Positions 9,574 through 17,701 of a stretch of DNA of 64,000 nucleotides are shown here, one piece after another. The notes beneath the pieces were generated by a model. The model was not told where the DNA came from and made no database searches. It was given only the letters and a program-made list of their open reading frames with translations. Origin of the DNA: Bacteroides ovatus (GTDB lineage: Bacteria > Bacteroidota > Bacteroidia > Bacteroidales > Bacteroidaceae). Within the stretch, counting starts at the first letter, position 1. The number at the start of each line of letters is the position of its first letter. Both the position numbers and the translations under genes were made by a program. The stretch is from contig NZ_CP012938.1 of assembly GCF_001314995.1 (NCBI RefSeq), positions 5,332,001-5,396,000 on the forward strand, written 5' to 3'.

Positions 9574-9648
9574 TCGGGGTGACTGGATTCGAACCAGCGA
9601 CCACACGCCCCCCAGACGCGTACTCTAACCGGGCTGAGCTACACCCCG
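9574..9648 (-). tRNA. tRNA-Pro (anticodon GGG)
   Basis: Folds as a complete cloverleaf on the minus strand. The acceptor stem is CGGGGTG with CACCCCG. The D arm contains GCTCAGCCCGGTTAGAGTA. The anticodon loop is CTGGGGG with U33 and GGG at 34-36, closed by a 5-bp stem with two G-U pairs. The T arm contains GGTTCGAATCC. CCA is not encoded, as is common in this phylum. The 5' half is inside the direct repeat that bounds element 1, so the functional gene is a host 3' half joined to a repeat-borne 5' half. Confidence 0.95.
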
Positions 9649-9682
9649 AATTGCGGATGCAAAAGTACAGATTAATTTTTAA
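9609..9682. repeat. Left attachment repeat of element 1 (attL)
   Basis: This 74-bp block is identical to 17628-17701. With one mismatch the similarity continues to 9693/17712. It covers tRNA-Pro from the anticodon loop to its 5' end plus 34 bp of upstream DNA. The length and tRNA location are typical of tyrosine-recombinase integration, although use of the 5' half is less common than use of the 3' end. Confidence 0.88.
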
Positions 9683-9690
9683 ATAGCAAA
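9660..9690 (-). promoter_or_regulatory. Promoter of tRNA-Pro (TTTG-N19-TACTTTTG)
   Basis: On the minus strand TTTG (9687-9690), a 19-bp spacer and TACTTTTG (9660-9667) match the Bacteroides vegetative promoter exactly, ending 11 bp before the tRNA 5' end. The -7 box and spacer are mostly inside the exact repeat and the -33 box is in its near-identical extension, so the integrated element resupplies the promoter. Confidence 0.8.
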
Positions 9691-10328
9691 TAAATAGTGT
9701 GAAATTTCTTCTATTATAAATTTACTATTTAGTGCTATCGGCTGGTTATTAGTAGATTGTGGGATTGTTTTGTTTGTTGGTAGAGGCAAAATAAAAAGAT
9801 GTTATGGATTTATATTTAATTCCATATTGCATTTTTCAGTTTATGCAAAATGGCTGAGTTGTGGGACTAAATCATATCAATTAACCGAAAAACTTTAATA
9901 AAACTTTAATCGAATTTTCTTATCAGAATCTCATTACTGTCTTTTAATTTATGTATATATATGTATGTAAATGATAATTAATAGGTGGTTTCTGTAGTTA
10001 TATTTCGTAACTTTATATTCCGTAATTTTAAAAAGTTTCACAGAGGAATTATAGATTCACTAAATGAAAATTTGTAATTATATGAGATGTATTTATTCTT
10101 GGTTTTATGAAAAAATAGAACAATATATCGGTTTTGTGTTTCTAATTAATAAGTTGAACCTTAGTAAATTGTTTAACAGCTTTGATAAAGAAGATAAACA
10201 TGGTGAGGTGGTGTGAAAATTTACATGTTAATGATTGTTTTTGTTTCTGATAAATCTATTTTTTGATGTATATATTTGTGTTGTAATATTTATAAATAAT
10301 GTTTGTCAGGAGGATAAAAAATAATAAT
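9683..10328. other. Non-coding left arm of element 1
   Basis: AT-rich stretch without a credible gene. It holds the 18-bp repeat at 9901-9918 that recurs near the right end of the element, and a TATATTTG -7 box at 10271-10278 for the integrase. I see no other feature. Confidence 0.6.
9901..9918 (+). repeat. Candidate integrase arm-type site, left copy
   Basis: AAACTTTAATCGAATTTT occurs here and at 17520-17537 in the same orientation, inside both ends of element 1. A preceding GGACTAAAT is also shared. Subterminal direct repeats are where arm-binding tyrosine integrases usually bind; that role is inferred. Confidence 0.5.
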
Positions 10329-11573
10329 ATGGCAACTATTAAGTTTGTGTTGTACAAAAGCAACAAAAGAAAAGACGGGAGTTACCCTGTATGTTTAAGA
10401 GTGTCTAAAAAAGGTAAGCTCAAGTACATTGATTTAAAATTATCATCATTAGAGGGGCAGTGGAATGAAGATACTTGCCGCTTTAAGAATGATAAGCGTG
10501 TCAATCCTAATTATGAATTATATAATGGGCTGTTGAGTCATTATGAAGACCGAAAAAATACTATCCTAAGGAAGTTTTTGGAAGAGCGTGTAGACTGGAC
10601 TTTGAATCAGTTTGAATCGGAATTTCTGGGTATGTCAAGGCAGGGAAAGGTTTATGACTACTTTATGAGGCAGGTCGAGAATTTGAAAGCTACAAAACAT
10701 ATTGGAAATGCAAAGGTTTATGAGCGAACTCTACGTATGTTGGCAAAGTATGACCCGAAGATTAAGGAACGGGTATTTTCAGAATTGGATATAAAATATA
10801 TCAATCGTTTTAATTTGGAAATGGAAAAAGACGGGTGCTGTGGCAATACCCGTAAATATTACCTTAAAACATTACGGGCGGTTATGAACAGGGCGATAAA
10901 GGAGCATGAAGCCTCATCGAAAACCTATCCATTCGGTAAAAATGGTTTTGAAATAGGTTGTTTGGAGGAAGAAACGGAGAAACGCTATTTACAGCCAAAG
11001 GATTTGGAACTTTTAAAGAATTCGCCCCAAACAAATTTTGTATTGGAGCGTGCCCGTATGCTGTTTTTATTTTCCTATTATTGTTATGGGATGAGTTTTG
11101 TTGATATGGCAAAGCTTACGACTGAAAATATAGTTGTATCGGAAGGGATAGAACATATTGTTTATAAACGGGAAAAGACGAAGAATGTCAAGAACATGAA
11201 GCCGTTAATAATACCTGTTACCCCTGCCTTGAAAGATATATTGGAGTGGTTTAAACAAAATACTTCTTTAGTAGGAAAATATCTTTTGCCTATAATAACG
11301 AAGGATTATGACGGGGAGCAACTGTATGATCATATACGTACCCGTTATCAACGCCTTAATAATAACCTGAAGAAATTAGGTAAGATATTAGGTATTGAGA
11401 AGAACCTTACCACCTATGTGAGTCGTCATACGATGGCTATGACGTTGCAAGGCAATGACGTTTCCCGAGAAACAATTAGCGCAGTATTGGGACATCGTGA
11501 CATTAAAACCACCATGACATATTTGGATAGTTTGTCACAAAATGTATTGGACAGAGTTGCAATGTTATTATAA
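10329..11573 (+). CDS. Tyrosine integrase of element 1
   Basis: About 414 aa. An arm-binding domain (MATIKFVLYKSNKRKDGSYP) leads into a SAM-like core-binding domain and a catalytic domain. Visible catalytic residues are Arg-His in VSRHTMAMTL, the GH pair in VLGHRDIKTTMTYL and the final Tyr. The first catalytic Arg region reads CYGMSFVDMA with Ser, a substitution also known in IntDOT-type Bacteroides recombinases. ATG at 10329 is preferred because AGGAGG lies at 10308-10313 and the TATATTTG box at 10271 leaves a normal leader; an in-frame ATG at 10299 is the alternative. It should integrate and excise the element at tRNA-Pro. Confidence 0.9.
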   Translation: MATIKFVLYKSNKRKDGSYPVCLRVSKKGKLKYIDLKLSSLEGQWNEDTCRFKNDKRVNPNYELYNGLLSHYEDRKNTILRKFLEERVDWTLNQFESEFLGMSRQGKVYDYFMRQVENLKATKHIGNAKVYERTLRMLAKYDPKIKERVFSELDIKYINRFNLEMEKDGCCGNTRKYYLKTLRAVMNRAIKEHEASSKTYPFGKNGFEIGCLEEETEKRYLQPKDLELLKNSPQTNFVLERARMLFLFSYYCYGMSFVDMAKLTTENIVVSEGIEHIVYKREKTKNVKNMKPLIIPVTPALKDILEWFKQNTSLVGKYLLPIITKDYDGEQLYDHIRTRYQRLNNNLKKLGKILGIEKNLTTYVSRHTMAMTLQGNDVSRETISAVLGHRDIKTTMTYLDSLSQNVLDRVAMLL

Positions 11574-11596
11574 TTATTAATTAAATCTTGTTTAAT

Positions 11597-12397
11597 ATGG
11601 TTTTGACATTAAAAATACCTTTGGAACAATTGATAGGTAAACTTCTTAAAGGGGAAGTGACAGCACTATCAGAAAAGAGACTCTATCTTTATGTTGAGAA
11701 TTTAACAAATGGGGATAAAGGTAAACTTCGGCAAGTATTGAAAGATATAGATGATATGGTTGCTAACTGGAAGGATAGTTATTTTATATCCGTTTATGAA
11801 GAAAGGGTAGCTGCTTTTAATCGAAGTAAATTACAAATAACACCTCAAGAGTTAGATGATATTTTTCATGAAGAAAATTATTTGTTGAAGTCTGGTAAAA
11901 TTGCACTGTCAGTAGATTATTTATATGAATCTATTGCAAAGTATGGCTTTATAAATGAACATCATCAGGATGCGGTAGAAAGTGCATGTTTCTATCATGA
12001 CATAGAGTTTTTGCGGAAAGAGTGGGAGTATTTAGTGTTGGCTCCGATAATGTCATTACGGGATGTTGTTTGTAATATGTTGGGTGTGGCTTGTGATATT
12101 CCTAAAAGTGAGTCGCAGACGTCTAGTAGACCATTAAAACGGATAGAAGATTATCCGGAGATATTTGGTCTTGGTATTTGTTGTGAATTGACAGGCTATG
12201 CAAAGCATACGATTTATAAGTGGACTCGCACAAAAGAGATACCGTGTCATCGTTCCGGCGCTAATGGGCGTAAATTGGTATTCAAACGTGATGAAATTGT
12301 AGAATGGCTGACAGCTCGGAAACAGGAAACGAAAGATGAGTTTATAAAACGCAAAGAATCGGAGTTGGCCTCCAGGTATATCTATAATAACCTATAA
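11597..12397 (+). CDS. Helix-turn-helix (excisionase-like) protein
   Basis: 266 aa from ATG 11597; an in-frame TTG at 11588 is possible. The N-terminal 170 residues are not recognisable. The C-terminus carries a MerR/excisionase-type winged HTH: GLGICCELTGYAKHTIYKWT, then a KEIPCHRSGANGRKLVFKRDE wing and EIVEWLTARK. Its position 15-25 bp after the integrase suggests co-transcription and a role in directionality or control of the replication gene. It is much longer than a typical Xis, so it may have an additional N-terminal function. Confidence 0.65.
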   Translation: MVLTLKIPLEQLIGKLLKGEVTALSEKRLYLYVENLTNGDKGKLRQVLKDIDDMVANWKDSYFISVYEERVAAFNRSKLQITPQELDDIFHEENYLLKSGKIALSVDYLYESIAKYGFINEHHQDAVESACFYHDIEFLRKEWEYLVLAPIMSLRDVVCNMLGVACDIPKSESQTSSRPLKRIEDYPEIFGLGICCELTGYAKHTIYKWTRTKEIPCHRSGANGRKLVFKRDEIVEWLTARKQETKDEFIKRKESELASRYIYNNL

Positions 12398-12434
12398 AAG
12401 TAGTGGTATTTGTATACATTCAAATTAATCAGTT

Positions 12435-13463
12435 ATGTATGACACAGTAGTTTTAAAACTTCTAAAAGAGGATATAGGCGATAAGTACGATTGGAGGTCT
12501 GTCTTTAATAAGATTGACCAAACCAGCGAGTACAAGCAAGTTGAAGGTGGTAGCGGACATATAAACGGATTACGTGTCTCTGTAACGGAGAAACATGTCA
12601 GAGTCACGGGGAGCCTCTCTAAATATTTCAGAGGTACTAATCTCGATTCTTTAACCTTGTCACAAGTTGAAAAGGCTATCAAGCAATTGGGTAAGGAGCT
12701 AGGTGTTCCTATGATAGAGGCTGATGTGGAACGGGTGGATATGGCTGAAAACTTTGAAATGTCTCGTCCCCCTGAATTTTATATTTCTAAAATGCAAAGT
12801 TTGGGGGAATGTTACCCTAATAAGTGGAAAGGGACTACCTATTTTCCTTCTAATGGGGTATTGTTACGTTTCTATGATAAGTCCAAAGAAGTGCGTAAGA
12901 AAAGGAAAAATCAGAAGAATACTCCCGGTGCTTTCTCTACAAGTGTGGAACAGAATTTATTAAGATACGAGATATGCTTTGGTAAAAAGGCAATTAGGCG
13001 GATGTTCGGTCATCAGCTAAAAGCGAAAGACTTGTATGATAAAGATATATTTTGGAGGTTGGTATCCGAGTGGCTCTACTCCTATGACGAAATAGGTATA
13101 ATATCGGATAAGCTTTTTGATGTGTCTTTTGAACAGATAAAAACGCTGAGTGATTTTGAGGAGTGGTGTATTTGTATTGCTCATAGTGTTGTTGGGCTTC
13201 CTTCTTTTGTAAAAGGACGTTTCTCTGTCAGAGAACGGAGTCTTGGCGAATCGAATGGCAATAAAAAGGATGGACAGGATAGACAATACCATAAAAGAAT
13301 ACAGGATAAAATTAGAGGAGCTATGAAGCACTTTAGTGGTACTATGGGAAAAACAGAGTTAATGCAAGAGCTGACAGATAAGATTGAGGCATATCTAACG
13401 GATAAGTTCGAAAACTCACCCGATGCTTATAATGTGCGGGAAGATAGTGCTTCGGTCAAATAA
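12435..13463 (+). CDS. Gene II-type phage/plasmid replication protein
   Basis: 342 aa. The layout resembles filamentous-phage gpII and related replication proteins (Phage_CRI/G2P type): MYDTVVLKL start, EADVERVDMAENFEM, then GVLLRFYDKSKEVRKK and NLLRYEICFGKKAIRRMFG, which correspond to the family's conserved lysine/tyrosine core. These proteins nick the replication origin and start rolling-circle replication. The gene lies 37 bp after the HTH gene and just before a double hairpin that could be its target. Assignment is by motif resemblance and not by alignment. It suggests a replicating circular stage. Confidence 0.6.
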   Translation: MYDTVVLKLLKEDIGDKYDWRSVFNKIDQTSEYKQVEGGSGHINGLRVSVTEKHVRVTGSLSKYFRGTNLDSLTLSQVEKAIKQLGKELGVPMIEADVERVDMAENFEMSRPPEFYISKMQSLGECYPNKWKGTTYFPSNGVLLRFYDKSKEVRKKRKNQKNTPGAFSTSVEQNLLRYEICFGKKAIRRMFGHQLKAKDLYDKDIFWRLVSEWLYSYDEIGIISDKLFDVSFEQIKTLSDFEEWCICIAHSVVGLPSFVKGRFSVRERSLGESNGNKKDGQDRQYHKRIQDKIRGAMKHFSGTMGKTELMQELTDKIEAYLTDKFENSPDAYNVREDSASVK

Positions 13464-14101
13464 GCTCTCTATTAGGTTCTATACGAGATAAACTTCTAAC
13501 GGTTGGGGAATAGTGCTTGATTAGGGGTAACTCTTCTATAAAAGACTATTATGAGAGGTCATAAAAATAAAAGGAGGACTGGATATATGAAATATATCAA
13601 AGTCCTCTTTCGTCAATATACGCAGGCTATTGTCCTGCGTATATATCTTCTCTCATCTCTATTGGAAGCGTATTGCCACTTTTATCCCTTACAGGTGTAA
13701 TTTGCTCGGTATGGGAATAAAATGGCTAATACCATCCTAAAACGAACCTCCGTGATTGAGAGGTTGGGAGTCGATGTTCCATTTTTAAGTTATCATAAAA
13801 AAGAATGAGGGTGTAGAATGTCCACATTAATTGAATGATACCTGTAAATGATGTAACAAGCTAGGGGTAGGAGTAGGGGACAGGCGGTAATATGAGAATG
13901 TCATATAGGATTAAAATAGAATGGATTGGAGTAGATATGTAGTGAAAAGGTAGGGGAAGGGCATAGTGATGAGGCTAATAGTGACGTCACATTGACAAAA
14001 GTGATATCAAAAGTTTGGGAAGCCTCATCGAAGTTATTTCCTGAAATCCTTGTTGGGTATCAAGTTTTATATAAATTTGTTCCATGACACCCCGAAAAAC
14101 G
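13464..14101. other. Non-coding gap of element 1 with candidate replication origin
   Basis: No gene is seen. The gap contains two strong hairpins (13573-13644), a perfect 10-bp palindrome GTGACGTCAC at 13981-13990 and G-rich tracts (GGGGTAGGAGTAGGGGACAG near 13865). Its place directly after the replication gene fits an origin region; this is inference. Confidence 0.45.
13573..13644. repeat. Pair of adjacent hairpins downstream of the replication gene
   Basis: Hairpin A pairs AGGACT with AGTCCT, with TATAT/ATATA in its upper part (about 13575-13605). Hairpin B is a perfect 11-bp stem, ATATACGCAGG at 13616-13626 with CCTGCGTATAT at 13634-13644 and a 7-nt loop. They could be a rolling-circle origin or a terminator for the replication operon; neither is followed by a clear T tract. 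Confidence 0.55.
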
Positions 14102-14132
14102 TTTGTAGGACGTGGAATTTTGACTATATTTG
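14102..14132 (+). promoter_or_regulatory. Promoter of element 1 cargo (TTTG-N19-TATATTTG)
   Basis: TTTG at 14102-14105, a 19-bp spacer and TATATTTG at 14125-14132 match the Bacteroides consensus exactly. Transcription would start near 14140 and give a leader of about 290 nt before the first cargo ATG, containing an ACAGG/CCTGT stem near 14142-14157. Confidence 0.7.
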
Positions 14133-14429
14133 TCGCATCATACAGGTTTATCCCTGTTTGGTGGACATAGTTAATTATGGAAGCGTTTAGCTTTATCCCG
14201 TTTTTAGGAATCTGGACAATTTCGAATCACACGGGGATTGGCGATACAAACGTTCATGCTAGCCGTATATACATACTCAAATGATATATACAGTTTAGCG
14301 TGGGGTGTCGTTTTATCTCGTGTGATAGGTTTGTCCAGAACCTCTAAAACAGATAATTCTAACAGCCTCACGCTTTCTTTTTTATACAAACCTTTCTTGT
14401 TGGGGCTAGGGAAACAAATCTGTGATATT

Positions 14430-15509
14430 ATGAAAAGAATTTTGTTGTTTCTAGTAGGGGCAGTAATGGCTCTTTCTATGTTTGCTCAAAAATTAACCTC
14501 TGTAAGGTCGTTTGAATATCTTGATTATGTTACTCCACACCCTTATGATGTTCGGAAAGCTACTTTAGGAGGGGAATCTCTTACGATTTCTTATAATCCT
14601 AATACTGGATATGGGATAAAATTCAGATATATATTTCGTAATATTAATATATCTGTGAAATTTATCACTTCGGGAAATGGAAAGTATATATATACAGGAA
14701 CGGATTCATCTGGTAATAAAACAGTAGTAGCTACGAAAAGAAAGTTGAGCGATTTTCTCGATAATGTAGGGCAAACACAAAGTGAATCTTTTGAAAGGGA
14801 TAAAGAAATAGAAATTGCTATATATGGAATTGGTGACCTATCAATATATCCATTGAAAAATACTCCTGAAAGACGAAAAGAAAAAGAAGAAAGGAGCATT
14901 AAGATAAAAGAAAGAAATAGATTGCAAGATAAACTAAATGAACTATATTCATATTGGCAAAGTACTAAAGCGAGCGTTCAAGACAGTTTGCGAAATTCTT
15001 TTAAGAAGGAATTTTTCGAGAAGAAGGGTGCCGGGCGATATAGTTGGGATTCAGAGACGAATTTTGCTGTTAGGTATATGGCTTGCATAGATTCAAATAA
15101 GGTTGTAAAAATTCTTAAAATAAATGATGTGAAAGTAGCTGAAAATATTGAATATCTAGATGAGTTTAATAGAAATGAATACAAATATCAAGCTAAAAAT
15201 AATAATGGTGCAAAACTAATTAATGGAAAGATGTTCCTAACTGATAGATTTTCCCCAAATTTGATTGTTTGTACGTTAACTCGAGAAATAGTATTGAAGA
15301 AAGGAAAAGTTTTATATACTCGTTGGGGGAGTGGTAAAGTTAGCCAAAAGGCGGAGAAGGTCATAGAGGCTAATATTGCCTTGCTAAAGAAGGGACGATA
15401 CCTAATTGAAATACAGGAATTAGATGGAGAGCTTATATCTGTAGTTGCCCAAAAATATTCAAATATTTCTAACAAAAAAGAAATTGTGTTATATTCAATA
15501 TATGAATAA
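14430..15509 (+). CDS. Secreted protein of unknown function, paralogue of the next gene
   Basis: 359 aa from ATG 14430. This start is chosen because MKRILLFLVGAVMALSMFAQ is a signal peptide; the open frame upstream to 14238 lacks such a sequence and overlaps the leader. Residues 30-145 form a domain also found in the neighbouring 15651 protein: GNGKYIYTGTD at 82-92, ATKRKLSDF at 101-109 and YPLKN at 140-144. A charged helical stretch follows (about 147-185) and a beta-rich C-terminus ending IVLYSIYE. I do not recognise the family. It is first in the cargo block of element 1 and probably periplasmic. Confidence 0.7.
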   Translation: MKRILLFLVGAVMALSMFAQKLTSVRSFEYLDYVTPHPYDVRKATLGGESLTISYNPNTGYGIKFRYIFRNINISVKFITSGNGKYIYTGTDSSGNKTVVATKRKLSDFLDNVGQTQSESFERDKEIEIAIYGIGDLSIYPLKNTPERRKEKEERSIKIKERNRLQDKLNELYSYWQSTKASVQDSLRNSFKKEFFEKKGAGRYSWDSETNFAVRYMACIDSNKVVKILKINDVKVAENIEYLDEFNRNEYKYQAKNNNGAKLINGKMFLTDRFSPNLIVCTLTREIVLKKGKVLYTRWGSGKVSQKAEKVIEANIALLKKGRYLIEIQELDGELISVVAQKYSNISNKKEIVLYSIYE

Positions 15510-15650
15510 ATTGTATAACGTATTAGGCTATAGTACGTTGGGTAGGCTATAGTAATTTACTTGAAAATATTCCTATGGTACGAAAGAAAAAGGGAGAATA
15601 ATAGAATGTTAGATGTATGATATGTTCAAAATTTTAAATAATGCATTATT

Positions 15651-16526
15651 ATGGAAAAGAATTTTATTTTATCAGTAGGAATGTCTGTAATGTTCTTATT
15701 TATAAGTTCCATTAAAACTGTCCAAGCTCAACAATTAGGAATTGGCGTAAAAACAGAGTTAAATGGAAAGGTACGTTTCTGCAATTACGATGAGGCTTAT
15801 TTTATGCCAGATACAAATACTCGTATAAAAGTTACAGGATTAGAAATTGCATACGATAGTTCCTTGAATTATTATGATATATTCGTGAATGTAAAAGGAG
15901 ACAAGGTGAATTTGCATATAAAATATTCCAATGGTGGTGAAGGAGCCTATATTTACAAAGGTATAGACAGGATTTCAAAAATGGATGTTGTGGTTACTAC
16001 CAAGAAAAAATTAAGTCTTTATGCAAATAACTACGGTGTCAATTCTTATAAAGAAGTCGAGAGTTCTGTTGGAATTATTATAGTGTTTCCTAAAACTTAT
16101 ATGATTTCGTCCATTGTTCCTATAAAAAATAAAGTAGAAACAGTGAATGAATTGTCCACTCAATTGCGCAAGGGGGTGATAACTGATTCGGATGGCTATA
16201 CAAATATCCGTAAGTCAAATAGTGTAAATTCGGAAATTATAGGTAAAATTGTGGATAGGGAAGTATTCACTTATTGGGAAACAAATGATAATTGGTATAT
16301 TGTGCAAACTGCAAAAGGAATAAAAGGATATGTGCATAAAAGTAGAATAAAACCAGTAGAGGAAAGAAATGAGCAAAAAATAAGATACTATAAAGTAAAG
16401 AATGGAGATAAAATCCAAGATATAGCAGAAAAATTAGGGGTTTCTATAGACACAATTTGTAAGTTAAATCGTGTAAAAATAACAACAGTGTTGAGAGAAG
16501 GGCAGGCTTTACGTATTAGTAGATGA
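15651..16526 (+). CDS. Secreted SH3b-LysM protein
   Basis: 291 aa. The signal peptide ends near VQAQQ at residues 24-28. Residues 45-160 share a domain with the upstream cargo protein (GEGAYIYKGID at 96-106, TTKKKLS at 116-122, VPIKN at 156-160). A bacterial SH3 domain follows (about 178-233: GYTNIRKSNSVNSEIIGKIV, ending GYVHKSRIKP). A C-terminal LysM repeat occupies 246-290 (YYKVKNGDKIQDIAEKLGVS, ending LREGQALRIS). SH3b and LysM bind peptidoglycan, so the protein is probably held at the cell wall. No catalytic domain is visible. It lies 141 bp after its paralogue. Confidence 0.8.
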   Translation: MEKNFILSVGMSVMFLFISSIKTVQAQQLGIGVKTELNGKVRFCNYDEAYFMPDTNTRIKVTGLEIAYDSSLNYYDIFVNVKGDKVNLHIKYSNGGEGAYIYKGIDRISKMDVVVTTKKKLSLYANNYGVNSYKEVESSVGIIIVFPKTYMISSIVPIKNKVETVNELSTQLRKGVITDSDGYTNIRKSNSVNSEIIGKIVDREVFTYWETNDNWYIVQTAKGIKGYVHKSRIKPVEERNEQKIRYYKVKNGDKIQDIAEKLGVSIDTICKLNRVKITTVLREGQALRISR

Positions 16527-16602
16527 AAAATGTTTTGAATTATTTTTGTGAGGAGAGTAATGCAGAATCTCTAATTCTGATTAATTTTATGTCAATAGAA
16601 AT

Positions 16603-17451
16603 ATGTTGAACAAAGCTTTAAATATTGCCTATAAGGCTCATATTGGACAGTTAGACAAAGGTGGCAGTCCGTATATATTGCATCCAGTCAGAGTTGCTTT
16701 ACACTGTCAAACAGAGGATGAAAAGATAGTAGCATTGTTGCATGATGTTGTAGAAGATACATCTATAACATTTGAGGATTTAAAAACGGAAGGGTTGGAT
16801 GACAGGCTACTGGAGGCTTTAAAATGTCTGATTAAAGAAGAGGGTGAAGATTATAAAGCGTTTATTGAACGTGTCTCTACTAATCGTTTGGCTACAAAGG
16901 TTAAAATACAAGACTTAAAAGATAATATGGATGTAACCCGTTTGAATGGTAAGGCACATTGGAAGTTGGAAACATATAAAGAAGCGTTGGAGTACCTCGA
17001 ACGGTGCTCAAATAAGAAAGTTTTATATGTAGATATGGATAATGTATTGGTAAACTTCCAATCGGGCATAGACGCCTTAAATGAGGATTTAAAAAGCCGA
17101 TATGCGGGGTGTTATGATGAAGTCCCTAATATATTTGCAAAAATGCAACCCAATGAAGGGGCAATAGATGCCATGAACCGTTTAAAAGACAAATACGACA
17201 TTTACATTTTATCAACAGCTCCATGGGATAACCCAAGTGCATGGTCTGACAAGTTGGAATGGGTGAAACGTTATTTGGGTGAAGTATGCTATAAACGTTT
17301 GATCTTGTCGCACCATAAAAACTTGAATGCAGGTGACTATTTAATAGATGACAGGAAAAAGAATGGTGCTGCTGATTTTAAAGGTGAGCTTATATTGTTC
17401 GGTTCTGAACGGTTTCCAAATTGGGAGTCTGTGGTAAGGTATTTATTGTGA
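16603..17451 (+). CDS. SpoT-like HD hydrolase fused to 5'(3')-deoxynucleotidase
   Basis: 282 aa, cytoplasmic. Residues 1-130 are a RelA/SpoT/MESH1-type HD domain with metal ligands His27 (LHPVRVAL), His47-Asp48 and Glu51-Asp52 (LLHDVVEDTS) and Asp104 (KIQDLKDNMD). Residues 138-282 are an NT5C-type HAD phosphatase with DxD at 144/146 (YVDMDNVLVNF), motif II ILSTAPWDN and motif III YLIDDRKKN. All expected catalytic residues of both halves are present. The first half could hydrolyse ppGpp, pApp or NADPH; the second dephosphorylates deoxynucleoside monophosphates in known relatives. Last gene of element 1. A nucleotide-depletion role in phage defence is a hypothesis. Confidence 0.8.
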   Translation: MLNKALNIAYKAHIGQLDKGGSPYILHPVRVALHCQTEDEKIVALLHDVVEDTSITFEDLKTEGLDDRLLEALKCLIKEEGEDYKAFIERVSTNRLATKVKIQDLKDNMDVTRLNGKAHWKLETYKEALEYLERCSNKKVLYVDMDNVLVNFQSGIDALNEDLKSRYAGCYDEVPNIFAKMQPNEGAIDAMNRLKDKYDIYILSTAPWDNPSAWSDKLEWVKRYLGEVCYKRLILSHHKNLNAGDYLIDDRKKNGAADFKGELILFGSERFPNWESVVRYLL

Positions 17452-17519
17452 TAAAAACACGAAGAACGCAAAAGAGAGTTTACACTACAATTTGCTTTAG
17501 TTTGGACTAAATATCCCGA

Positions 17520-17537
17520 AAACTTTAATCGAATTTT
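17520..17537 (+). repeat. Candidate integrase arm-type site, right copy
   Basis: AAACTTTAATCGAATTTT, identical and in direct orientation to 9901-9918, located about 90 bp inside the right attachment repeat. Confidence 0.5.
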
Positions 17538-17553
17538 AATCGGTATAAAAATA

Positions 17554-17586
17554 AAGGAGCTAGATAACTATCTAACTCCTTGTTTT
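17554..17586 (+). terminator. Terminator after the HD/nucleotidase gene
   Basis: AAGGAG-TAGAT pairs with ATCTA-CTCCTT around a short loop (stem 17554-17582) and is followed by TGTTTTAT. It would end the cargo transcript. Confidence 0.65.
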
Positions 17587-17627
17587 ATATATGATTGTGT
17601 GATGAAAATATTTTACTCATTTCAATG

Positions 17628-17701
17628 CCCCCAGACGCGTACTCTAACCGGGCTGAGCTACACCCCGAATTGCGGATGCAAAAGTACAGATTAATTTTTA
17701 A
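17628..17701. repeat. Right attachment repeat of element 1 (attR) with tRNA-Pro 5' half
   Basis: Exact copy of 9609-9682. It holds only the tRNA-Pro 5' half (17628-17667) and is therefore not a functional tRNA. It still carries the TACTTTTG -7 box, and a CAAA for the -33 box lies just beyond, so a complete promoter now points leftward into the element, antisense to the cargo. Between attR and the AraC gene (17713-18130) I see nothing coding. Confidence 0.88.

Larger units (their letters stand above)
9609..17701. mobile_element. Element 1: compact integrative element in tRNA-Pro
   Basis: Bounded by 74-bp direct repeats and containing, in order, a tyrosine integrase, a HTH protein, a gene II-type replication protein, a hairpin-rich gap, two secreted proteins and a HD/nucleotidase fusion. 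All genes point rightward. No relaxase, capsid, Zot-like ATPase or type IV secretion gene is present, so spread probably depends on a helper. It could be a phage satellite, a filamentous-phage relic or an integrating plasmid. The DNA is AT-rich compared with both flanks. Confidence 0.85.

Noticed and set aside
14238..14429. 64-codon N-terminal extension of the first secreted cargo protein
   Set aside because: It would bury the signal peptide starting at 14430 and covers the leader downstream of a good promoter.
17628..17667. Second tRNA-Pro gene
   Set aside because: Only the 5' half to the anticodon loop is present; it is the attR copy.
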